Below are positions 45,101 to 51,130 of a stretch of 64,000 nt of DNA, in pieces (the first letter of the stretch is position 1; each line of letters starts with the position of its first letter). The notes beneath the pieces are model-generated. The model worked only from the letters and a program-made list of their open reading frames with translations, had not been told where the DNA came from and searched no databases. Source of the DNA: Lachnospiraceae bacterium (lineage in GTDB: Bacteria > Bacillota > Clostridia > Lachnospirales > Lachnospiraceae); contig JAGAPO010000069.1 of the NCBI GenBank assembly GCA_017623215.1, positions 44,538 through 108,537 on the forward strand, given 5' to 3'. Position numbers and translations under genes: made by a program.

Positions 45101-45368
45101 ATATCCTGTCGTGATGCTGTGCGGCGTGCGGGAGGGGATGCTTCCGTTACAGAACGTAAGGGGAGATGCCGACCCGGAAGAAGAGAGGAGACTGTTCTAT
45201 GTCGGAATGACCCGAGCGGAGCGGGAGCTGATCCTGGTAACGTCGGGAGAACCGTCGGAGTACCTTTTAGAGCTTCCGGAGAACGGAGTGCTCAGAGAGG
45301 ACGCTTCGAAAAAGCGGGCCGTGCAGAAAGAGGAGCAGCTGAGCCTGTTCGATTTTATGGCGGAATAG
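42102..45368 (+). CDS. PHP-domain / UvrD-helicase fusion protein
   Basis: The 1088-residue protein joins two parts. Residues about 1-270 are a PHP phosphoesterase domain (IADLHIHSRYSRATSRD, VGTGDFTHPAW, FVPAHIWTPHFSVFG, ISNSDAHSPAKLGREANLL), followed by a CNVC/CPVC zinc ribbon near 280-300. After an acidic Gly/Ser-rich linker (about 440-475) comes a complete superfamily 1 helicase: P-loop AGPGTGKTRTL near 490, LLVDEFQDCSPVQYEL, GDPDQAIYGFRGA, STLHASKGLEYPVV and RRLFYVGMTRAERELI. The PHP domain may process DNA ends or polymerase products. Such fusions occur in Clostridia but are little studied. Translation is coupled to GH3 by ATGA. Confidence 0.9.
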   Translation: MMYIADLHIHSRYSRATSRDLTPEQLDVWAGRKGIDIVGTGDFTHPAWRQELRDSLIPAEDGLYRLKEEARLTDPIAGGRHPRFVISGEISSIYKKNGRTRKVHSLILLPGLEEAERLSVRLEAIGNIHSDGRPILGLDCRDLLEITLEVCPRAIFVPAHIWTPHFSVFGAFSGFDTMEECFEDLTPYIHAVETGLSSDPPMNWRLSALDRYQLISNSDAHSPAKLGREANLLSTPLSYSGLYDAIQTGQGLEGTIEFFPEEGKYHCDGHRKCNVCLTPAQADAYSGLCPVCKKKLTIGVSHRVEQLADREEGAVRPNAKPYESLAPLQEVIASCTGLSAASTKVQQKYEAMLGALGSEFSILREVPLADVRRGFGEAMAEGIRRLRAGEVKRIPGYDGEYGIIRLLEPWEAEELNGQMSLFAMMDSAPGTLTEKQGRAPEDGSSPENGGGSAGGGASDGGTSSEPGREAGLNPEQRRAAMQEARTVAVIAGPGTGKTRTLIARIEYLMEEKRVKPGYITAVTFTNRAASELKERIGRSPEGKRRAKQLQVGTFHSICRSFLKEQGYSYVLADESETLEFAENTRKEFGLKLTPSQLLRKISRRKAGCSNSEAIWNVPEEAYLHYQNQLAARNALDYDDLLLKTLAILKEGPGKCAKEETNPAAGQNSERKARKPKTAELERLRRFTYLLVDEFQDCSPVQYELIKAWNAYGAELFVIGDPDQAIYGFRGADARCFERLLCDYPQSAVIRLKEQYRSTPEIVSAAVSVIGRNPGGERMLEPKKESGLPVRVVTAGSETAEAIFAAKEITRLIGGIDMLDAQEREPGSRETGFGDIAILYRTNRQASVLETCLQKEGIPYVVAGKDDFLTEEKVRGTICFFRAVLAPEDTAAAELCKKLLWKLEKTVIADTVFAETKAQYEERIAKEKPHKLLERFLKEQGLSEQEGLKKLLGMSRFYKTMPEFLEALALGGEADLRRCGGKAYTADAVTLSTLHASKGLEYPVVMLCGVREGMLPLQNVRGDADPEEERRLFYVGMTRAERELILVTSGEPSEYLLELPENGVLREDASKKRAVQKEEQLSLFDFMAE

Positions 45369-45469
45369 AACATTTCCGTTTCGCCTGCAGTACGTTTTAT
45401 CATATAATTTTAATGGAATGCTAAGAAGAATTAATATAAGTTCGTTTACAATAGAAGGAGGAAATGGAC

Positions 45470-45712
45470 ATGCAGAACAATGTGCCGGAATTCCGGTACG
45501 TAGCCGAGGCGGATGCCGCGATTGGGATTCGCTTTATCAAGGCGAGCACGGATCGGCAGGTTGACGAGGTGCTTCCGGTCGAACACTGGAACCGGATCAA
45601 TTTTCAGCTGATCTATCACGGCAGAAGCATCTGCACCGCAAGAAAGGCCAAATGCGGAGAGTGTCCGATTGCCAAGTGGTGCGCGCAAACGATCGAGCCG
45701 CCCAGATGCTGA
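45470..45712 (+). CDS. orphan endonuclease III-like C-terminal Fe-S domain
   Basis: This 80-residue frame starts after GAAGGAGGA. Its second half, VEHWNRINFQLIYHGRSIC followed by ARKAKCGECPIAKWC, is the C-terminal [4Fe-4S] region of endonuclease III, with the exact spacing C-x6-C-x2-C-x5-C. The glycosylase core (HhH, catalytic Lys and Asp) is missing. It is either the decayed tail of an nth gene or a small protein that kept only the cluster-binding DNA clamp. A good ribosome site argues that it may still be translated. The stop lies 62 bases before the next gene. Confidence 0.6.
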   Translation: MQNNVPEFRYVAEADAAIGIRFIKASTDRQVDEVLPVEHWNRINFQLIYHGRSICTARKAKCGECPIAKWCAQTIEPPRC

Positions 45713-45774
45713 GTGGGATCGGAAGCCCGGTATCGGAAGGAAAAGAGTATCAAAAAAGGAAGGGAGAGAAGAAT

Positions 45775-46113
45775 ATGGCGAAATATGTAACGAATGTAAG
45801 AGGCAGCTTAACCGCTTTTAGCTCTTATTTGGAGGGAAGAATTTTAAACGGAAGTATGTCAGCCTCCAAAGAGGATGAATTCTGTACGGAAGTGAATGGA
45901 GTCAGAGTCTGCGTGCAGGTATATGAACGCTACAGCTACATGGGAGGCAATCGCGTAAGCTTAAACGTTACTATGGTGGAACAGGATGGATACATTCAGG
46001 TAGCGGCCATCACCTCCGGCGGAAGCCAGGCCATGTTTTTCAAAATAAATACCTTCGGCGAAGAAGCCTTCCTCGATAAGTTTAAGGAAGCGATAGAAGG
46101 GTACCGAGGCTGA
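45775..46113 (+). CDS. small conserved protein, DUF6054-like
   Basis: The 112-residue protein starts MAKYVTNVRGSLTAFSSYLE after AGGAAGGGAGA. It contains CVQVYERYSYMGGNRVSLNV and ITSGGSQAMFFKINTFGEEAF, a pattern I associate with a small clostridial family of unknown function (DUF6054). No catalytic residues, membrane helix or signal peptide are evident. Family name is from memory and should be treated as tentative. Confidence 0.7.
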   Translation: MAKYVTNVRGSLTAFSSYLEGRILNGSMSASKEDEFCTEVNGVRVCVQVYERYSYMGGNRVSLNVTMVEQDGYIQVAAITSGGSQAMFFKINTFGEEAFLDKFKEAIEGYRG

Positions 46114-46231
46114 AAAATGTCGAAAAAATAAAAATAATCCGCAAAATTTCACAAAACTGACAAAATGTTATGGTAGGATAGGTAGAAAGCACTGTCACAC
46201 CGGCATCGGCGTAATTTTCGCTTGCACAAGC

Positions 46232-46259
46232 CTGCAGATGTGATATAATGTACTGAAAG
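46232..46259 (+). promoter_or_regulatory. promoter of the trigger-factor-like gene
   Basis: TTGCAC (46232-46237) and TATAAT (46254-46259) are 16 bp apart, 23 bases before the ATG. Confidence 0.65.
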
Positions 46260-46281
46260 GGTATAATAACAGGAGGTCAAG

Positions 46282-47517
46282 ATGAAAGAGAAAGATCAGA
46301 AAAAAGCAAATCAGGAGACTGTCAGCGAACCGATGAGTCTCAGCAAGCAAAGAAAGATGGAAAGAAAGCAGGAGATAGCCAGGCAGAAGCGGAACGCGGC
46401 GATCGGCAAGGTTGTGTCGATTGTAGTAATAGCAGCTCTGTGTGTTGGAGTTGTATCCTTTGCGGGGTACAAGATATACAGAAGTATCACAAGAGTAAAA
46501 CCGAGCAGCGATTACAGCGCAATGCTGGAGGATAACGGTATGATCAAGAACGTTACCGCATCCGACTATGTAACCTTATGCGATTATAAGAATCTCACCA
46601 TCCCGTTCTCCGAGGTTGAATATACGGATGAAGAACTGGAAGAAGAGATTGCATCTCTGGTAGAGGACAAGGCGGCGCTCAGTGAGACGTCCGATAAAGT
46701 AATTGAAGACGGCGACAAGATCAATATCGACTACGTTGGAAGTATTGACGGCGTAGAGTTCGAGGGCGGAAGCACCAACGGCGAGGGCGATGATGTTACG
46801 ATCGGTGCCGGACTTATGATTGATGATTTCGAAGAGCAGATGATTGGACACAAGGTTGGTGACGAGTTCATCATTCAGGTGACTTTCCCGGAGGAATATT
46901 CTTCCAATACGGAGCTTGCAGGCAAGGACGCGACATTCTCGATTACGATTAACGGAATCTATATTGCGCCGGAATTCGACGACGCATTTGTAACAGAGTT
47001 CCTGTCCGATTATGCTTCCACTGCGGAAGAGTACAAGACCTATTTAAAAGAGACGAATTATAAGGAGAATCTTCGGAACTGGATTGCGACCTATCTGCTC
47101 GAGAATTCGACTGTGAACTCCTATCCGGAGGAATACATGGAGCATATGAAGTCTCTGCAGAAGTATGAGGACGAAGCCAACTATGAGTACATGGCTCAGA
47201 TCTACACCAGCTATTACGGATATAACCCGTACAAGAACTTCGAGGGCTATGTTGGAATGTCCGAGGCGAAGTACGATAAGACTCTGTATGAGACCGTACA
47301 GACCCAGGCGAATCAGGAACTGATTTACCAGGCGGCTTTTGAACAGGAGGGTCTGTCTGTAACAGAGGATGACGCGGTTGCTTATATGGTAGAGAGCGGA
47401 TATACGCAGGATGATTATACAGAAAGCGTAGAGACCTATGGACTTGGATATGTAATGCAGCCCATGATTGCGATTGCAGTAATTGATGCAATTGCGGAGA
47501 CCGCAACAGTTCAGTAA
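46282..47517 (+). CDS. membrane-anchored trigger factor-like peptidyl-prolyl isomerase
   Basis: The 411-residue protein has a charged cytoplasmic start, one membrane helix (about 41-65, GKVVSIVVIAALCVGVVSFA) and an extracytoplasmic part built like trigger factor. An FKBP-type domain (about 140-235) shows GDKINIDYVGSIDGVEFEGG, MIDDFEEQMIGHKVGDEF and VTFPEEY, followed by a helical chaperone-like domain. It lacks the ribosome-binding N-terminal domain of cytosolic trigger factor. A role in folding exported proteins, parallel to PrsA, is the likely function. A clean promoter and terminator frame it. Confidence 0.88.
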   Translation: MKEKDQKKANQETVSEPMSLSKQRKMERKQEIARQKRNAAIGKVVSIVVIAALCVGVVSFAGYKIYRSITRVKPSSDYSAMLEDNGMIKNVTASDYVTLCDYKNLTIPFSEVEYTDEELEEEIASLVEDKAALSETSDKVIEDGDKINIDYVGSIDGVEFEGGSTNGEGDDVTIGAGLMIDDFEEQMIGHKVGDEFIIQVTFPEEYSSNTELAGKDATFSITINGIYIAPEFDDAFVTEFLSDYASTAEEYKTYLKETNYKENLRNWIATYLLENSTVNSYPEEYMEHMKSLQKYEDEANYEYMAQIYTSYYGYNPYKNFEGYVGMSEAKYDKTLYETVQTQANQELIYQAAFEQEGLSVTEDDAVAYMVESGYTQDDYTESVETYGLGYVMQPMIAIAVIDAIAETATVQ

Positions 47518-47558
47518 GAGAATGCATTAAAGGGTAAGGAACAGCTTAGAAGAATAAG

Positions 47559-47613
47559 ATACGCCCCGTCCGGCAAGACACTTGGATGCGTCTGCCGCGA
47601 CGGGGCGTATTTT
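47559..47613 (+). terminator. intrinsic terminator after the isomerase gene
   Basis: ATACGCCCCGTC (47559-47570) pairs with GACGGGGCGTAT (47599-47610), with inner CGGCA/TGCCG pairing and TTTT to 47613. Confidence 0.85.
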
Positions 47614-47664
47614 ATATGCTCGCTGAATTAATGTGCTGAATTGCAGCTATCAGCCAGAGCGTTA

Positions 47665-47898
47665 TCAGTTGCCCTTACCCTCCATATCCTTCGGAAGAAT
47701 CAGATTCAGAATAACGGAAATGACGAATACCACCGCAACCACGTTGCTGGAAAATACGGACTGTACAATCGCAGGCATTGAATTCCAAAGACCGATCTCG
47801 CTGGAAGCAGTGAAACCGATACCGACTGCGAGGGACAGCGAAGCGAAGAAATTACCGACCGGAGGAAGCAATCCGGCCAGAATCATGCCAATGATGAG
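47665..47898 (-). pseudogene. truncated nucleobase permease (NCS2-like), C-terminal fragment
   Basis: About 77 residues remain, reading LIIGMILAGLLPPVGNFFAS and ending VILNLILPKDMEGKGN, the tail of a uracil/xanthine-type permease. The match stops at about 47898, where an in-frame stop and AT-rich foreign sequence begin. The other 350 or so residues are not found on the far side of the island, so the insertion was accompanied by a deletion. Confidence 0.7.
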
Positions 47899-48017
47899 CT
47901 ATATGTTTTCATCAAACTATTTCTTACAGCTTGTAAAAGTGCAGATTGTCCATTCCCGGAATAGTCATTGTATTTTGTATAGTAACTGTTGCAAACTGTT
48001 GAAAAATCGTTGCTCAC
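47883..48017 (-). pseudogene. small frame at the island edge, possible truncated gene
   Basis: A GTG-started frame of 44 residues (VSNDFSTVCNSYYTKYNDYS at its front) has GGGAGG ten bases upstream on the minus strand and runs into the permease junction. It looks like the first part of a gene cut by the rearrangement. No family is recognised. Between 48018 and 48182 I see only AT-rich sequence. Confidence 0.3.
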
Positions 48018-48182
48018 AGAAATACCTCCCATTGACGCTCCTTATTTTATTCAAATAGAAGAATTTATACATCCGAAAAGACTGGAAGAAAAACAACTGA
48101 ATTTTGCCAGTTATATATATCATCTCATCAAATGTTACTTATCGTATGTAGACTTATTGTGTTCTTTATTGTATTATACATA

Positions 48183-48308
48183 GTGGAGGCTTGCAAGGAT
48201 GGTTATCGCAGAAGTATATCTCTTGAAAATATTCAGCGTATAGCCGATGCATTGGAAATCGAAACATATAAGTTGTTTTTGGAGGATTATGATGAGCGAA
48301 AAGATTAA
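48183..48308 (+). pseudogene. C-terminal remnant of an XRE-type HTH regulator
   Basis: Forty-one codons encode DGYRRSISLENIQRIADALE followed by IETYKLFLEDYDERKD, the end of a Cro/C1-type helix-turn-helix protein like those controlling restriction-modification systems. The first helices are absent upstream. It overlaps the start of the next gene by 17 bases. Confidence 0.5.
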
Positions 48309-48603
48309 AGACATTTTGTTAGAGCATTGCGGGAAGAAAAACGCAATAACATCTAAACAAATAAGTAAATCCATGGGGTTCCCGATGGAAGATACACAAG
48401 CTGTTAGCCGCAAAGAAATATGGAAAACTGCGGAGGAATATGGTTTGCCCGTTATATCTTGCGGCAACAAAGGTTTTTGTATTGCCGAAACCGATGAGGA
48501 AATGAAGGAATTTAACGAAAATCGCGACAAACGTGTTGCCGGCATAAGAAAAACACAGGAAATGGCAAATAGAAATTACGAGGAGTGGAAAAAGAAAAAA
48601 TGA
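48292..48603 (+). CDS. winged-helix-like protein of the restriction island
   Basis: The 103-residue protein reads ITSKQISKSMGFPMEDTQAV then IWKTAEEYGLPVISCGNKGF and ends in a charged helix (EMANRNYEEWKKKK). The pattern is that of phage and mobile-element winged-helix proteins. GGAGG lies six bases before the ATG. Its TGA overlaps the ATG of the endonuclease gene (ATGA), so it is made together with it and may act as its regulator or accessory DNA-binding partner. Confidence 0.65.
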   Translation: MSEKIKDILLEHCGKKNAITSKQISKSMGFPMEDTQAVSRKEIWKTAEEYGLPVISCGNKGFCIAETDEEMKEFNENRDKRVAGIRKTQEMANRNYEEWKKKK

Positions 48604-49190
48604 AATACACACTTAAAAATGAACTTATCGAGGATTTCAATGAAAGCGAATCTTTCAGTTTTCCCAAATACACATCTCAGTTGATCAACTGGGCAAATCA
48701 AAACGCACAGGGCACTCGCCCGGTAGTTGTAGGTCAGATGTCCGAATTGTTTCCTGAGTTCATGGCATCTGGAGAAGAAATCACAATCGATAATTGGCGA
48801 AATTGGTATATTGAAAGACACCCCGATGCATTTGAAAAGGCAACCGACAAAATTTACGCACAGGTGCAAAACCTTCGAGATGCAATCCAGCTTATTGATC
48901 GTGAAATGGTCGAGCATTGGGTAGAAGATCTTGTTATTGCAAAAACATTCAATGGTCTTTATGTGCAAAAAGCGATCTTGGCATCTCTTGCAGCTCGCAA
49001 GGGTACAACTTATCGTCTTGCTGCACCGGATGAAGAATCTGTTGGTATCGATGGATATGTTGGAAATGTTCCGTATTCTGTCAAGCCCGATACATATAAG
49101 ACTATGGGGCGTCTGTCCGAAACAATCGCAGTAAAGATGATTTATTACACCAAAACTAAAACTGGATTGACTATCGAAGTAGAAGAATAA
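48600..49190 (+). CDS. MjaI-like type II restriction endonuclease
   Basis: The 196-residue protein reads YTSQLINWANQNAQGTRPVV, WRNWYIERHPDAFEKATDKI, then HWVEDLVIAKTFNGLYVQKA and ESVGIDGYVGNVPYSVKPDT. The E...GIDG...S.K segment looks like a PD-(D/E)xK-type core (Asp and the later Lys). I associate this pattern with the MjaI family, which cuts CTAG, but specificity is not established here. It faces the methyltransferase gene, a normal restriction-modification layout. GC content is clearly below the flanking chromosome. Confidence 0.7.
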   Translation: MKYTLKNELIEDFNESESFSFPKYTSQLINWANQNAQGTRPVVVGQMSELFPEFMASGEEITIDNWRNWYIERHPDAFEKATDKIYAQVQNLRDAIQLIDREMVEHWVEDLVIAKTFNGLYVQKAILASLAARKGTTYRLAAPDEESVGIDGYVGNVPYSVKPDTYKTMGRLSETIAVKMIYYTKTKTGLTIEVEE

Positions 49191-49196
49191 GTTCAT

Positions 49197-49227
49197 GGGC
49201 GGAGGCGAAAACCTCCGCCCGTTCTTT
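49197..49227. terminator. terminator between the converging R and M genes
   Basis: GGGCGGAGG (49197-49205) pairs with CCTCCGCCC (49212-49220), followed by GTTCTTT on the plus strand. Confidence 0.75.
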
Positions 49228-50500
49228 AGTTAGGGAGTGAATTTAAAAATTTCTTTTGACAGGTATAGTCAAATGATGTATCGACATCAACATATCCCGT
49301 TCTAACCAAATGATTATTGACAAAGGTTTTGTTATCAAGATACACATAGCATAATAAATTGTTTTCCGAATCATATTTAACAGTATCGTACTTCAAGAAA
49401 ACTTTTCGCTTCTGAAATTTCTCCTGCAAGAAACGGATTGCTTCTGTTTGATATTGCGGATTTGGCTGAATACCCAGCAAACGAACGCTAAGACCGTTGC
49501 TAAGTTCAATTTTATCGGGAGATATAACCCTTTTAACACCGAACATCTCGTCACGCTTTGCTTCTGATTGATCAATCTTAGAACCAAATTGAAGTTTCTT
49601 TACATCAACTTTTTTGTCCATTCGATGCGGGTCGGTAAAAACATAAGGAAGTTGATCGAAAGAGGCAATGTTTCCAATCTCATCTTCCGTAAAAATCACT
49701 TTCGCATCATCGTCTAATTTGATCTGTTCCGCTCCTAATTTTTCGCGAATTATTGGTTCAAACTCTTTGTTGATTTCATAACCAATAGAATTTCTTCCGA
49801 GATTTTTAGCAGCCAGTGATGTTGTACCACTGCCGGCAAACGGATCGAATACGGTTTCTCCTGCAAAAGAGAACATTTTTATAAGTCTCTTAGGAAGTTC
49901 TTCCGGGAACATAGCTATATGTCCCATCTGCTTGACACCGTTAAAATTCCAATGAGAATAGAAATACTGTCCCCATTCTTCTTTTGTCATAGCAGATTGT
50001 CCTTTTTGCTGTTGTGTGGGTTTAGGCGCGTTTCCTAACTTTTTGAAAAGCAGGATGAACTCATAATCCATTTTAAGAATACCATTACGAGGATATGGAA
50101 AGCTACCCATAATAGCTCCGCCGCCAGAGGTATTCATAGTAGTCGTTTTCTGCCAAATGATAGCACCCATATAATCCATACCAAGAGATTCGCAAAAACG
50201 AATGATCTCTGTTCTAATCGGAATCACTTTATATCTGCCATAATATACGGAGCGCGCAAACTGATCTCCAATGTTGATGCACAATCTACAACCATCGGAA
50301 AGAACACGATAACACTCTTTCCATACCAAATTCAAATTGTTTATATATTCTTCGTAACTATCGTTAAATCCGATCTGATCTTCTGTTCCATAATCTTTTA
50401 ACTGCCAATAAGGAGGCGAAGTCACGATTAACTGTACGGATTTATCTTTAATTTGATTGAGCGAACGACTATCGCCAAATATGATTTTATGCTCAGTCAT
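49226..50500 (-). CDS. beta-class DNA methyltransferase with a C-terminal SNase-like domain
   Basis: The 424-residue protein has motif IV TSPPYWQLKDYG near residue 28 and motif I DPFAGSGTTSLAAKNLG near 217, the IV-before-I order of beta-class amino-methyltransferases. SPPYW is usual for N4-cytosine enzymes. Residues about 320-424 look like a staphylococcal-nuclease fold: VISPDKIELSNGLSVRLLGI, FLQEKFQKRKVFLKYD, YVYLDNKTFVNNHLVRTGYV. The usual catalytic Glu and second Arg positions hold Pro and Asn, so it is probably a DNA-binding rather than cutting module. It protects the site cut by the facing endonuclease. Confidence 0.9.
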   Translation of the reverse strand: MTEHKIIFGDSRSLNQIKDKSVQLIVTSPPYWQLKDYGTEDQIGFNDSYEEYINNLNLVWKECYRVLSDGCRLCINIGDQFARSVYYGRYKVIPIRTEIIRFCESLGMDYMGAIIWQKTTTMNTSGGGAIMGSFPYPRNGILKMDYEFILLFKKLGNAPKPTQQQKGQSAMTKEEWGQYFYSHWNFNGVKQMGHIAMFPEELPKRLIKMFSFAGETVFDPFAGSGTTSLAAKNLGRNSIGYEINKEFEPIIREKLGAEQIKLDDDAKVIFTEDEIGNIASFDQLPYVFTDPHRMDKKVDVKKLQFGSKIDQSEAKRDEMFGVKRVISPDKIELSNGLSVRLLGIQPNPQYQTEAIRFLQEKFQKRKVFLKYDTVKYDSENNLLCYVYLDNKTFVNNHLVRTGYVDVDTSFDYTCQKKFLNSLPN

Positions 50501-50514
50501 AGCAAAGTCCTTTC

Positions 50515-50727
50515 TTACTTAACGAGTTCACCATTGCTTAAAACAAAGTATTGTTCGTATGTAACATCCAAAGCCTTTGCAATTTGGTTAAGTTCGTCCT
50601 GGGTGATTGTATTTCGTTTGAGTTTAGCATTGAAATTTTGTGGTGTCTGGTTAATCCTACGTGCAAGTTCTGATAAACTCACACCAGTTCTTACGCACAA
50701 AACACGAATCTGTTCTGAAGTAGTCAT
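50515..50727 (-). CDS. XRE-family HTH regulator of the methyltransferase operon
   Basis: The 70-residue protein is a single Cro/C1-type domain (VRTGVSLSELARRINQTPQN, then FNAKLKRNTITQDELNQIAK). The ATG at 50727 follows AGGAGAGGTGT; the GTG at 50733 is too close to it. It lies 14 bases before the methyltransferase gene and shares its promoter, like control proteins that delay endonuclease expression until methylation is complete. Confidence 0.85.
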   Translation of the reverse strand: MTTSEQIRVLCVRTGVSLSELARRINQTPQNFNAKLKRNTITQDELNQIAKALDVTYEQYFVLSNGELVK

Positions 50728-50757
50728 ATACACCTCTCCTTAGATCTTCTGATTGAT

Positions 50758-50786
50758 ATTATATACTATTTAATTGATAATGTCAA
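50758..50786 (-). promoter_or_regulatory. promoter of the HTH-methyltransferase operon
   Basis: On the minus strand TTGACA (50781-50786) and TATAAT (50758-50763) are 17 bp apart, a perfect consensus. TSS would be near 50751. Confidence 0.8.
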
Positions 50787-50921
50787 TCCCTTGGTGTAAA
50801 CAATATTAAAAATTTTGAATGAAAATCTAAATTCTACCCCCATGATGAATTTAGTCTTACACTCTGTGTGATTACCCTGTATGATTATGATACCTCCTAT
50901 CCGCAGTAGAAAGAGGTACCC

Positions 50922-51032
50922 ATGAGTAAATCAATTTCCCTTCTCATCACCGACCGTGGCGGGGAATTTCAAAATCCAGATGCATTGGAATGTAGGAACT
51001 TTGAAACGCTGTCTTCTATGCCCAGATGGTAG
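50922..51032 (+). pseudogene. IS30-family transposase remnant
   Basis: Thirty-six residues include LLITDRGGEFQNPDALE, the second-Asp region of the IS30-type integrase core (normally TDNGSEF). Everything else of the transposase is gone. It lies between the island and guaA and may mark how the island arrived. The remaining bases of 50787-51082 are AT-rich and show no gene. Confidence 0.5.
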
Positions 51033-51082
51033 CGGTATAATTTGGTATCACTTATGGTGTCAATATAATGACAATTACGAAA

Positions 51083-51114
51083 AGTGCCCGAAAACACAGT
51101 GATTTTCGGGCACT
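51083..51114 (-). terminator. intrinsic terminator of guaA
   Basis: AGTGCCCGAAAA (51083-51094) pairs with TTTTCGGGCACT (51103-51114); on the minus strand a TTTC stretch follows. Confidence 0.8.
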
Positions 51115-51130
51115 CGTAAGCCTTATGGTA

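Noticed and set aside
47633..48058. 141-residue plus-strand frame across the permease fragment
   Set aside because: Antisense to the recognisable permease tail and without a start site.
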